From NCBI GenBank assembly GCA_027559495.1, contig JAMXSV010000028.1:1178001-1242000 (forward strand): DNA of 64,000 bases, written 5' to 3'. Under the pieces are notes generated by a model. It was given only the letters and a program-made list of their open reading frames with translations. It was not told the origin of the DNA and did not search any database. Shown one piece after another: positions 20,783 through 31,719 of the stretch. Each line of letters begins with the position of its first letter. The first letter of the stretch is position 1. The DNA comes from Aurifilum marmelostoma. Its lineage: Eukaryota; Ascomycota; Sordariomycetes; Diaporthales; Cryphonectriaceae. The translations under genes and the position numbers were made by a program.

Positions 20783-22542
20783 TAGGTCAGACGCAAGATC
20801 TAATCACTTTGTGATGACGGAATCATTGCTACTTTCGATACATTTAAACACAGCATACTGTAACATCCTGCTCGCAGCTTAGATGCATGTGGAGTGCTCG
20901 GAATCGGCTTCGAGCAGTTGTAGGTTTGACCAACATGTGGTTGCATACATCAACCAAGCCTTGGACATCCATGTGACCATCTCAACGGCTGAAGTAGGAT
21001 GCAGATTCTCGGGAGCGTAAAACGTACGTTGGTCGGTGTTTCCGATATCTGAAGGCGTCTTCGATTCATTCTTGCCGAACTCCGATGAGCGTGTGCTAAA
21101 GGTCGGAGTTCATCTGTGCAGCGATTCAGTGCACCTCTTAGATTCGAATCAAGTCCAGAGCGACAGATCAATAGTTAGGGCTCATATTTTATGGGAAAAG
21201 GCTTATGAAGTGTCAGAATGTGCTTGATCTTGGTCTGCATTGAGATCGATATTGTATGTCGCCTATGCTTCCATGTTTTTTGGTGATGTGATACAACATG
21301 GGCCGCTCGGGGGTGATCCAGGTGATGTCAAGACGGACATACTGTGACTCACCCAGGTTCAGTACAACGATGCAGCACCTTTTCTTGGGCGGCATGTCGT
21401 GCACTTGATGGTGCCCATCGGTGAGCAAAGATCATCTAGCCCAGTAAGCTGTGGCTCAACTGGGTGTATGCTATGCTACCTCATATGGTACGATATGACG
21501 AGGCTTGTGGATTGAGCCAGGGCTATATGTATACCAGCCAAATTTTGAGGTCGTCACTTGGGAAGGCTGTATCAGTGACAAGGCTTTTTGACTGACGAGT
21601 TGCGCACCTTGTCCTGGGGTCTTCTGGAGATCATCCAAAGGTTCATCGGGCGGCGTCAAGTTTTTGGATTGCGAGCTCAGTCAAGGTGCATTTTCGTTCA
21701 TTCACAGCTGACCATCTGCATGTCGAAACCAAACCAGCTCATAGTAAATCATAATGCATCATTACTGCGTACGCAATTTGGCCTCGGAAAACCTCGTCCA
21801 GCACGATGACTCTTTCGGGATGCAAAGAGGATTGCATCATGCCAACGCGTTCAATCTTAAGCGGTGAGGAGTCCCGGGTAGGATATTGGCCCGTCTTACA
21901 CTCCATGTCTCAAACTTCTGGGGTGAGTATGACACACCAAACAATCGCGGGGGATGCTGCCCAACTCACACTAAGCAAAAGTACAAACTCTACTCACGTC
22001 GTAACATACCGACTCGTGGACATGTTGGCAAGTTCCACCAGACGAATGCGGTGCTGGTGTACACTGGGTATTCCGAACCCGAGCTCCGGGTGATACCCGG
22101 GGTGGGACGCATGATCAATACCACAAAAACTAGGTGCTTATACTTAGTTCAAGTACACGTTCCTAGTTGCCATATGATTACCGATGGACAATAAGTGAGT
22201 CATGCCGTTAATAAGAAACAAGTATGGTGGGAAGCCACGAATCTATACCGCATCTGGTACGCCGTAGTGGACTCCGCCGCGTGCTACATGAAATGTATAG
22301 TATACAGAATGAGTTCAGTCTGACTTGACACAAGGCTACACCTCTCTCCACATCTATAAATATATGCGACACACCCTCTTTGTGGGACTGATGTTATTCT
22401 TTTGTCGTCACCCCATCAGAATTCCGGCTGAAAGTACAGAGCATCAGCGCCAATCGACTCAGTAATTGGTCAACAGCCGCTCGATCGAACCTCGAGGTAA
22501 AAGTCGAGTTTTCTCTACACTACAATTACCAATACACAACAA
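20783..22542. other. Intergenic, no supported gene
   Basis: About 1.8 kb without a convincing coding frame; frames are under 105 codons and low-scoring by eye. A TATA-like box lies at 22355-22364 near the right end. Confidence 0.55.
22355..22364 (+). promoter_or_regulatory. TATA-like element upstream of the small gene at 22543
   Basis: TATAAATATA lies about 180 bases before the ATG at 22543, preceded by a C/T-rich stretch. Distance and orientation suit a fungal core promoter with a leader of about 150 bases. Confidence 0.45.
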
Positions 22543-22863
22543 ATGTCCATATCACAGAACTCCGATATGCAGTTCAACAGCTTTCCGAGGACATACGGTG
22601 TGAGCCGACCGGCCCAGCAGCCGTCATCACCACCGGCGCCGCCAAACAAACCGACCGCCTCTACCGTCACACCCTCATCGGCCTCCGTGTACACCGAATA
22701 CTCGTACGACAAGGAGCCCGAGTCGCAAGATAAGCCCAAGCGCTCCCTTCGAGAAAAAGTCAAGGGCGTCCTCAAGGACCTCGGACACCCACCGACCGGC
22801 GACAATCAGCATGATGTCGACAACGCGGGTCGGCTGGCCAGTATGCCGGCATCTCGAACCTAA
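22543..22863 (+). CDS. Small Pro/Ser-rich hypothetical protein (106 aa)
   Basis: An intronless frame starts at ATG 22543, with an alternative ATG nine codons in (22567). The N-terminal half is Pro/Ser/Thr-rich and probably disordered; the middle is acidic (YDKEPESQD). A basic helix follows, KPKRSLREKVKGVLKDLGHP (about residues 64-83), then a polar tail. The Arg/Lys-rich helix followed by a proline turn looks conserved and resembles small fungal proteins I have seen, but I cannot name a family or role. A TATA-like box lies about 180 bases upstream. No signal peptide or membrane segment is visible. Bounded codon content and the motif make it likely real, though it may be lineage-specific. Confidence 0.6.
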   Translation: MSISQNSDMQFNSFPRTYGVSRPAQQPSSPPAPPNKPTASTVTPSSASVYTEYSYDKEPESQDKPKRSLREKVKGVLKDLGHPPTGDNQHDVDNAGRLASMPASRT

Positions 22864-24020
22864 GACGGTCACGCCGTATCATCAATCCGACTTCTAGAGC
22901 TACAACTGAGCGCTTGATGTTGCATTTGGATTTTGGGAGGGCATATACGGCGTTATGGGTGTTCGATGCCTTTACATTGTTTACAAAACTTTTCTGGCTT
23001 CATGAACGAGAGTGATTTGCAACAGAGGAGAAGGAACTGGCGAGCAACATTGCCACAAGGACAAAGACGTTGGCAATCGACGGAGGGAAGGTTTGCAGAT
23101 GAATCAGGAAATCAAAAGAAAAGTTTGCAAGACATGAATTAAAACGCAGTAAAATTTTATTCCGAAAGAGCCTTCCAAGGTCCTGTGACATCGTAATTGT
23201 TCTCGTTTATAGTGCTCCCTGGCTTTGACCTACGCAAAGTATTCACTTGTTTCTCCTTTTTATTTTTTTTATTCTTTATACGCAACATAGGAACGTGAAG
23301 GCAAGACTCAAGACAAGAATCCTCGCGCATTACAGAGGACAGGCGAGCTCGTAATCCTTCTCGTGATCATAGACGAGAGCGGAAGAAAGAAGATAAACGA
23401 TGCTACCCCTGATCGGGGTACTTGACCGTACACGTTTATAGTACTTGTCTAACCCTAACCCTGCTCACATGCTATAACGGCGTGATCCTATTACTTACTA
23501 AGCACTTCAATTCGATCTTTTGAACAGTGCCTCGTACATAATTTGTTAATTTTATATTTCATCTTCGTTCCCCTAAAAAGAAATGGCGTTTGCGTTGGAA
23601 CGTGAACTCGGTGTTCCGAGATTGAGGTCTAGTTCTGCATCGTCGTAGCGCAAAGCACTACTCCATTCGGCTTATAAATCTTTCCAATATGACAAATCCC
23701 GCCTACTATAACGGGAATTTGAACCTTATCCGATGAACGTATCGAATCAGAATTGTTCACACTTCGAGCTTCGAGGAAATCATTCGGTGTCGGTGTGTAA
23801 GCACCCGTGAAGGGATTCAGAGACGGTTATAAAAAGGCCATGAAGGGCCACTGGGAGCCATGTTCTAGTCCGAACATCGAGCAGCTGGCTTCCCCCATAC
23901 CTTGCGCACCCTGACCAGAGACTTTCAAGGGCCGCCCTCACACCTCTTATGATACACTACCTGTAAATCCTTTCAACAGCATTCGCCTGATCATCCAAAC
24001 TACTCCATACGCAGCAGAAA
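22864..24020. other. Intergenic, with a two-copy telomere-like motif
   Basis: No supported gene. CTAACCCTAACCCT occurs at 23449-23462, two copies of the fungal telomere unit complement. The right part is the promoter of the oxidoreductase gene starting at 24021. Confidence 0.55.
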
Positions 24021-25151
24021 ATGGCTTCATCCATCCCATCCAAGCACTCCGCCGTGGTCATTGTCCGTCCCCGGGCACCCCTCGAGATCCTCGAGGTCGA
24101 CACCATCCAGCCAGGCGAGGGCGAGGTCCTCGTCCACGTCCAGTGGACCGCGTCCACACCTCTCAACTTGCACAATGCCGACGGCGGCCTTCTCATCCAG
24201 CCTCCATACATCATGAGCGCCGACTTCGCGGGCACCGTCGCAGCGGTGGGCGACCTGTCGGCACCGTCCCTGTCGCCTGCCTCACGCAGCCTGAAAGTCG
24301 GCGACAGCGTCTTTGGTTTCTCGTACGCCACGCAGCAGCAGCGGCCCCACCAGGAGTACATTACTATCCCTGCCTATCTGTGCGGTAAAGTCCCAGCCAA
24401 TCTCAGCGTACAGGAGGCCGTCACGGTGCCGACTAATTTCGTCACGGCGTTGCACACCATCACAAAGGACCTGGGACTGGAGCTCCCGTGGCCGGTGCCG
24501 CGAGAGGGCTGGTCGCCTGATAAGGGCCAGAGGGATGCGCCGATCCTGGTCTGGGGTGCGGCGAGCAGTGTGGGCCAGTATGCACTACAGGTGCTCAAGT
24601 TCTGGGGGTACCGAAACGTCATCGGGGTTGCGAGTGCGAGACACCACGGCCTCCTCAAGGAGCTTGGTGCAGGCGTGTGCTTCGACTACGGGCAGGAGGA
24701 TGTTGTGGACCAGATTTTGGCGAAGGAGAGCAGCATCCCTTACATCATCGACTGTATCGGGTCCCTGGAGGGAACGCTCACCCCGCTGAGCAAGGTTGCA
24801 GCCAAGGGCACCAAGGTCGCCATCATGTTGCCTGTCATCACGTCGCATGCGAGCGCGACCGAGGCTCCCGAGTACGAGATGGACGTGAACAAGGTGCTGG
24901 TGGGACAGTGGGCGCAGGGCGTGGAACTCTTGGGCGTGAGGACACATTTCTACACGGACAATGAGTTCTTCAAGTACCACCTGCAGCCGGAAGTGATGCC
25001 TGAGATACTGTCCAAGGGGCTGATTCTTCCCAACAAGCAGCGGGTAGTCGAGGGCACGACATTGCTGGAGCGTGCCGAGAAGGCCCTGGCTCTGTTGCGG
25101 GACAGGCAGGTCAGCGGGGAGAAACTTGTCTGGAGGGTTGCGGAAGAATGA
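24021..25151 (+). CDS. Medium-chain dehydrogenase/reductase, zinc-independent enoyl-reductase-like
   Basis: A 376-residue intronless protein of the medium-chain dehydrogenase/reductase superfamily. The GroES-like N-terminal domain contains GEGEVLVHVQWTAS, with NLHNADGG where zinc enzymes carry a metal ligand, and SADFAGTVAAVGD. The Rossmann domain has the NADP(H)-binding motif VWGAASSVGQYALQ at about residues 177-190. The catalytic Cys/His zinc ligands and the four-Cys structural lobe of true alcohol dehydrogenases are not visible. This fits the fungal subgroup that includes trans-acting enoyl reductases of polyketide pathways (LovC/ToxD type) and stand-alone reductases. The genes around it here are not a polyketide cluster, so a general NADPH-dependent alkene or carbonyl reductase is the safer call. 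The start at 24021 gives the expected N-terminal length. Confidence 0.88.
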   Translation: MASSIPSKHSAVVIVRPRAPLEILEVDTIQPGEGEVLVHVQWTASTPLNLHNADGGLLIQPPYIMSADFAGTVAAVGDLSAPSLSPASRSLKVGDSVFGFSYATQQQRPHQEYITIPAYLCGKVPANLSVQEAVTVPTNFVTALHTITKDLGLELPWPVPREGWSPDKGQRDAPILVWGAASSVGQYALQVLKFWGYRNVIGVASARHHGLLKELGAGVCFDYGQEDVVDQILAKESSIPYIIDCIGSLEGTLTPLSKVAAKGTKVAIMLPVITSHASATEAPEYEMDVNKVLVGQWAQGVELLGVRTHFYTDNEFFKYHLQPEVMPEILSKGLILPNKQRVVEGTTLLERAEKALALLRDRQVSGEKLVWRVAEE

Positions 25152-25745
25152 GTACAGGGAAAGAAAATAAAAAAGCAGGCAATAAATGAATATTACATAT
25201 CGTAGTATCAACCTCCAAGCAGTTAAATTCCATCGACTCTACTTGCCTCTTCTAAGGAGAAACAATAATTGATCACTATATACGAGATTGTTCCAGTGCT
25301 GTGACAGCATAATGACTAAAACTGCTGAAAGTCCGAAAAATGAGTTATTATACTCTTATATATATTAGAAGCTCGTTCGATTCATAATCATGGTATTTCA
25401 GTATATAGGGCAGGTTCAGTGGTATGTTGAGTAGTGGTCAAAGAATTGTTCTCTCGTATAACATATAGCCTTGCACCTCGATACAAGAATAAACATTTGT
25501 TAGTGATCAGGTGCCTTATCTGCATATCGGTATAACATGCCTCTACCGGGTCAAGCTCTATCAACGTTCTTCAACCCTCTCCTCCGACACATCAAAGGGC
25601 AGGAACACAAACCAGCATGGCTCTGGCGCAGGGGCCAAAATCACTCCTCCACAACATTCTCAGTGACGACTCGGACATGCAATCCGACACGCTGAGCCGC
25701 TCCTCGCTCGAAACATGAGGAGACACCCACCCACAGACCCAAATC
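25152..25745. other. Intergenic and probable MON1 leader
   Basis: AT-rich to about 25550, then GC-rich. An ATG at 25617 opens 33 codons ending at TGA 25716-25718, in the same frame as the MON1 start at 25746. It is either an upstream ORF or an N-terminal part of MON1 broken by one stop codon. Confidence 0.5.
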
Positions 25746-27787
25746 ATGGTCCGAACCGACGATGACGGCGGCGGCCGCAATGAGCAGCAGCTGTCTCCTC
25801 CCTCCTCCTCTTCCGACCAGAGCAACGGCCGTGTTGTGCAAATAGCAGGCGGCAGTTTTGACGACGACGACAACAACGAGCAGCGCCCACCTCCATTACC
25901 TCCACGAAAGACCTCCGTCCAGCTCGCCGCCCGGCCGACCACCGCCATCACCCCTATCGACATCCAGACCCTCTCCTTCCCTGATGGCTCGCGCGGCACC
26001 TTCGAGGGCGCTGCCGAGTCTGGCTCCAGGGCGGTATCATCAAAGGCGTCCAGCGGGCACGCCACGCCTGCCGAGCTCGGTGGCTTCGTGCCTGGCTCCG
26101 CGCTGCCCGCTGGTGGTGGTGACGACTCGGCCAGCGTCATGAGTTTCGCGCCGACGATGCGCCCGCCAGCAGACCTCGCAAGTCTCGTCGCGGGGGGTTG
26201 AACAGAAAGAGCAGGGCCTGGGCGCTCCTAAGGTCGCAGTCTGCGGCCGTGCAGCCGTTCCAGAGGGCGAGGCAGCTCGCGACCGACGGTCTCGGGAACT
26301 TCGAGAGCGAGTTCGACGAGCTGCCGGGGGAGGAGGGCGACGAACTGAGCGACGAGGTGCGGCTGGTGCAGTGGCGGTCCAAGCTGAAACACTACATGAT
26401 CCTGTCGTCTGCTGGCAAGCCGATATGGAGTCGCCACGGGGACCTGAGCCTCATCAACTCTTCCATGGGTGTCGTGCAGACCATCATCTCCTTCTACGAG
26501 GGCATGCGGAACCCTCTGCAGGGTTTCACCGCCGGCAACGCTCGGTTCGTCGTGGCCACCGAGGGGCCCCTCTATTTTGTGGCCATCAGCCGCCTTGGGG
26601 AGAGCGACATGCAGCTTCGAGACCAGCTCAAGGCCCTATACATGCAGATCCTCTCCACCCTCACCCTGCCTACCCTCACCAAGATCTTTGTCCACAGGCC
26701 CTCGACAGACCTGCGAACCCCTCTGCAGGGGACAGAGGGTCTGCTCTCATCCTTGGCAGACAGCTTCACCAGGGGCTCTCCAAGCTCGATGCTCGGCGCC
26801 CTGGAGTGCCTGAGGATACGCAAGTCGCAGAGGCATGCCCTCAACAACGCCTTCCTCAAGGGCAAGACGGAAAAACTACTGTACGGCCTCATTGTAGCCG
26901 GCGGCAAGCTGGTCAGCGTCATCCGCCCGAGGCGACACTCCCTCCACCCCAGCGACCTGCAGCTCATCTTCAACATGCTGTTCGAGTCGGGAGGCATCCA
27001 GGCAGGGGGCGGCGAGAACTGGATTCCACTATGCCTGCCGGCCTTCAACAGCAGCGGCTACCTGTACATGTACGTCAGCTTCTTTGATGATCCGTCGAAT
27101 GACGACGATAAGGATGCGCCGCATACTGTTGTTCCCTCCGAAGAGCAGATTGCCATCATCCTCATCAGCCCGGACAGGGAGTCCTTCTATGACCTCAAGG
27201 AGATGCGTGACACGGTCGCAGCCAACCTCAAGAAGAGCGGCCATCTCGACATCATCAAGACAGCCGTCAAGGCGGGCAGGCCCAGGGTCACCTCTATCGC
27301 TCCAGGCAGCCAGATCAGCCATTTCCTGTACAAGTCTCGGGCCAACGTGCAGTTTTGCATGTCATCACTCGAGCCATTCGCCGGCTCATCATCATCATCA
27401 TCAAAGGAACCACACGGCGATGATAAGATAAACAACAACAACGACGACGACGACGACGACGACGACGACAGATATCAAGATGACAATGACGAAGGTGAAC
27501 CACCAGGCGGCGACGACGACAGCGGCCTCGTCTCGCGAAGACGCCTCATGACCCTCTACCACCAGCTCCACGCCTCGGTGCACGCCCGGCACTCCCACCT
27601 CAAGATCCTACACTGTGCCGGCCAGGACGCCACCAGCCTGGCGTGGGTCACCCCAGTCTTTGAGTTCTACTGCGTGGCGGGGCCGAATGTGTCTCGGGCG
27701 ATATTGACGCAGGGCGCCAATAAGATCGTCCAGTGGGCCAAGAAGGAGGAGGAGCGTCTTTTCATCATTGGGGGCGGCGTGTTCTGA
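25746..27787 (+). CDS. MON1: Vacuolar fusion protein Mon1, frame disrupted
   Basis: Mon1 pairs with Ccz1 as the guanine-nucleotide exchange factor for the Rab7 GTPase Ypt7, acting on late endosomes and vacuoles and in autophagy. The first frame (25746-26201) holds a disordered Pro/Ser-rich N-terminus with DIQTLSFPDGSRGTF and ends DLASLVAGG then stop. The second frame (from codon 26198, a TTG) continues LNRKSRAWALLRSQS, then the hallmark KLKHYMILSSAGKPIWSRHG and VVQTIISFYEG. It ends at WAKKEEERLFIIGGGVF, all typical of Mon1 longin domains. The frames are offset by one base at a run of six G (26192-26197); one more G would join them exactly. No plausible intron bridges the gap. An Asp run coded by GAC repeats lies near residue 560 of the joined product. 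A sequencing or assembly error is most likely; a real frameshift is the alternative. There is also a TGA at 25716 in the possible N-terminal extension. Confidence 0.88.
27431..27469 (+). repeat. (GAC)n coding microsatellite in MON1
   Basis: AAC units pass into about ten tandem GAC units, coding an Asn/Asp run in a surface loop of Mon1. Such runs vary in length in steps of one residue. Confidence 0.85.
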
Positions 27788-28535
27788 CAGATATATATAT
27801 ATAGAGAGAGAGAGATACCCCACAGACTGGCCGGAGCAGCGCATTTGTATGTATATATATCAACAGATACTATATCAAACCACACCATATTTGGCCCGTC
27901 GGCTAGAGATGCCGTAGACAAACATAAACTTGAGTTCAACAGTAACTTTTCGGACCAGATCACCATCTCGCCATCAGGCTTTATTCGTGATTGGCCAAGG
28001 CGATGAAATCATTAGGTGAAGCTTCACGCAAACCACCGTATTTATTAATCGATCACGTCGCCCAAGACAATGCGTGACTGCCTTAGGCCCGGCACCTGAG
28101 AATCAGCGCCGCCACACTGCTGTCCACAGGATAAGCAAGCCCTACCGAGAGAACGTAAGATACTGTGTAGAAGACGAGAAGTACTAAGCATACCTCCGAG
28201 AAGCTGAGAGAATTATGTCATGTGTATTCTAATCTGTATTAAGTAATGCCTAGGCCTCTCTTCGATCTCCCTCTGACAATAACTTGTTTGCAGTGTCTCT
28301 CTGCGCCTGCTATGAGCGAACCACCTTCCTGCATTCCCCTTTGTTGGTCTCCTGCCGTATAGTCCCAATGAACACAGCATGTTGTCTTTTCCAGAACCTG
28401 CGGCCCCTTCGCTGAGCCTGGTGTCTCTCGATCAATCATCTCTACTCAGGGTAGGAGAAATCATATCAGCTGCTAGAAAGGTGACCCATTTGCCTGTTCT
28501 TTTCCCTCTGGGCTTCCAGACAATGCTTTATACGG
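27788..28535. other. Intergenic between convergent genes
   Basis: Contains AT and AG dinucleotide stretches just after the MON1 stop (27791-27816) and no supported gene. It is shared 3' space of MON1 and the leftward Ser/Pro-rich gene. Confidence 0.55.
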
Positions 28536-31500
28536 TCACTCAGCTCTGCGCTTCACCATGCTCCAAATTCGAAGTCTGTGTCTGGCTCCCCTCATCAGTT
28601 TTCCCAACCTGCTTCGAACCTTTGACGTCTTCACCACCCTGTAGCGACCCTTTGGCTGACTTGAGGTGAGTAAAGGATCCTGACAGGTGCTTACTTCCTG
28701 GTCTTCCACAAGTAGCAGAGCATCTCCGTCATCATTCTGCGCATGGTAGGAGTCCCTGGACGAAGGTGACTGCTGACGATGGTGAGACTCGGTGAGGCGT
28801 GACTTAAGATCCGAAAGCCTCTTTCTGAGCCCTCGTCGCGGCCTGACAAAGCTAGCATCGGAGAAGGAACTCTGCAGCTCGCACTGTACATGTGTATCAA
28901 CAGGTCTACCTTTGATTTGTTCATTGGTGTGGGGTTGTTGAGCTCTTGCCACAACGGTGGTGATGAGTGATGGGGCAGATATCTGCTCCCGGATTTCTGG
29001 TGCCGTTAGTCCTAAAACCGGAGGCCGAGCGCTTTTTACCTTGGTCTTGAGACCCCCTTGGCTGCTGAATAAGTCAATCGGACGGGACGTAGGGAGCTCC
29101 GCGATTGTGTTGGATCTGTTGATGCCTGGGCGGCGCTTGACAGTGCCATTATCCTCAGCCATCCTTGATGTATATGGTGGCCGAGACACTTTGATCGGCA
29201 AGCGTCTCTTGACTGGGACAATGGAGTACTCTGGTCTTGTCGATGGTCCCTTTCTTGAGCGGATAGGAAGAACAACATCAGCCTGCTCCGGATAAGCACG
29301 CCGAGAATCCCAGTGATGCCGAGGGGAGTGGGAGTGAGGCGCAGCCTGCTTCAGTCTCAGCCTAGGCTTCCTAGTGCCGCGATCCAAGGCGTACTCGTCG
29401 AAGCTCTTCGTCACCTCTTCGTCACGGACCTGAGACCCAACATGCTCGATCGGGGCAGGATGGGTATCAGCGCGTTGTGAGATGGCATCCGATTCAGGTC
29501 CTAGCGGTTCCGATGCTGCTACAACAGGTGATTCCGGGGCGGATGCAACCTCAGGTAAATCTGGCAATGCCTTCATGAGTCGGGGTATACTGTTCTTCAC
29601 ACGAAGCATTTTCACCGGTGAGATTGGCTGAGGCACCAAGGTCGGACCGCTGCGGGTTGAGACCACTTGATACTTGTTGATCTTGGCGTAACTCAGCCCT
29701 TGCTGACACAACGACGATGTTCGAGGAGGCGGCGAGAATACATTGTCGCTCTGCTCTGGATCTCGCCCGTCAGGTAACGATTTGGAGCTGGGCAGCACAG
29801 ATAGCTCAACTTGGTCGGGGTCCTCGGGTCGAGGCGTTTGAATGTGATTGTCGATGTACTTCACGAATGAAGCCAAGTCAGCCAGCCCAGAGCTCAGTGA
29901 GAAGAGGCGACTTTCCCTCCGCTCGTTGCTGAACTGGTGAGGAAGGACTACAGAGGTAGTGCTCGAAAGATCAGGCCTGGCAACAACCGTGGTAACGGAG
30001 TCCGACAGACCCATCCGCTCTTGTGTGCGCTTTACCAGAGTTGCTGCATCCTCTGCGACGCCTTCACTCCCACGAGCAACGTAATCTCCGTCATCACAGA
30101 CCTCTGGTTTCATTGTTGGTATTCCAATCTCATAGTCGGGGGTCTCAGGTCCGAGTGGACTTTCGATCGTCGACATCTCCGATGTCAAGCTCATAGCGAC
30201 CAAACCCCTATCACAGTCTGCATCGCCAAGTCGATTTCCTCCGTCTCCATCTTGACAATTGGAAGTTGACGAGGCCGAGGAATATGACTTCTCTGAGGGT
30301 GAGTGAGGTGCACGCAACACAGGAGTGGACGCCACAGCATCGTCGGTCATTTTACGGGTAACAGGCTGCATGGCGGTATCTTCTCCAATAAGCCGTGAGG
30401 CTGGAAGTCCCTTGCCGCTATCAGACACATCATCGTCATCGCGGGATTCGATCATGGTCGCTTGCTGCAGAAAGTCAATGACACGTTCAACGTCGGCAGC
30501 AGCAGTCTCAGAGCTCGTGTCACGGCCGCATTTCTTGAGAGCTATGCCGGTGGTATCAGGCGTACATCTCGAATCTGGAGTGATCGGGTAGTCTGGAGGC
30601 GGCTCTACGACAACACCTGCGAAATCCTCGCTGTAGTCGTAGAACAATGGTTCTCGCCGAGGCGCCGGTGGGAGGTTGGGTGTCAACGTATCAGGGGGCC
30701 CATGCCCTCCGTGCGAAGATGTTAGGCTTGAGGTCCTCTGACTGTGCCCTGATGAACCGCTTCCTAGCCTATGCCGTGGTCTGAGGCCCCAAGGGTGGAG
30801 GTTGTTTGGCAAGGGCGGTCGAGTCTTGGGCGTACGTAGACTCTGACGGGGATCGTCCGCGAAAGAGCGCGTAGATTGGTTGACGTCGTATCTCACAGAC
30901 AGAGGTGCTGGTACATCTCTCGTTGTCTTGTAGGGGAACAAGACTGCGTGAGGATGGTGAGTCGTCCTCTTTTGACGTGCGTCAGCGACTACTTAGTGAC
31001 GAGATACTTTCGGGAAAGGTACATACCTGCGGAATTCTCGCAATCTCCACCATTCTAGTATAGTCGACACGACCATTCTCAGTCAACGCCGGCGACGAAG
31101 GCCGAATGCCTGGACGTGCGAGGCGTGTTGGGTAAGGGTATGGAGACCGCGGCCTCTGAACAAGTGCAGGCAGACCATTTTCCCGCTGGGCAGCATCGGC
31201 CTCGGGCATGGCGTAACCCTTTGCGCCACATGTTGTTAGAGGGTATGGTGATCGCCTATTGGCATCACAGGGCGGAGAGGTTGTGGTCGAGATGGCCTTT
31301 TGACTGACCTGGTCGTCGGATCCGTACATCGAAATAATTTCAGATGTGCTGTCTCGATGTGAAGGCAGCAGTTTACGTTCCTCCTGGACGGGCCCAGAGC
31401 AGCTACGGGGTACGCGTCGAGAGGGTCTGCGCAGGTCTCCCAGGCTGGCTCTCGCTCGTACAGGTCTGTTATGGCCGGATCTGAGGGAACACAGCTCGAT

Positions 31501-31719
31501 GTTACCGATCTCTGTTGTCTTCCTTAGCATGCTGCCGTAGTACGAGTACTTGGGCTGGTCGCCGTCGAGAGAGCGGTGCTCCGTGGTGCTCCGAAGGGCT
31601 CCTGACGAGGGCTGATGGTGATCCGCGTCTGAGCTTGCTCGGCCCTGGGCAACATAGGAGCGGCTAAGGGCCCCATGGCTGGCGGAGCGTCTGGTACTGC
31701 GCACATTGTTGTGGTCCAT
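28536..31719 (-). CDS. Ser/Pro/Arg-rich fungal protein of unknown function
   Basis: Two long leftward frames joined by one intron. Exon 1 is taken from ATG 31719 to 31027; the frame is open upstream to a TTG at 31809 but has no earlier ATG. Exon 2 is 30968-28536. The 58-nt intron (donor GTATGT, branch GCTGAC, acceptor CAAAAG) joins VEIARIPQ to RTTHHPHAVLFPYKTTRDV in phase 0, giving about 1041 aa. The product is polar, Ser/Thr/Pro-rich and apparently disordered, with many RSP/SP/TP sites and basic patches such as KVRSRLGKLMRGARHRLRIW at the end. No domain, membrane segment or catalytic motif is visible. A second intron of 56 nt (28694-28639, GTAAGC to TACAG) is possible and would replace the basic C-terminus with an acidic one. 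The function is unknown; a scaffold or regulatory protein is only a guess. Confidence 0.65.

Noticed and set aside
24021..25151. Oxidoreductase as part of a polyketide gene cluster
   Set aside because: No polyketide synthase, transporter or cluster regulator is present on either side within the window.
24585..25211. 208-codon minus-strand frame opposite the oxidoreductase
   Set aside because: Overlaps the conserved Rossmann-domain exon; composition is a codon-bias artefact.
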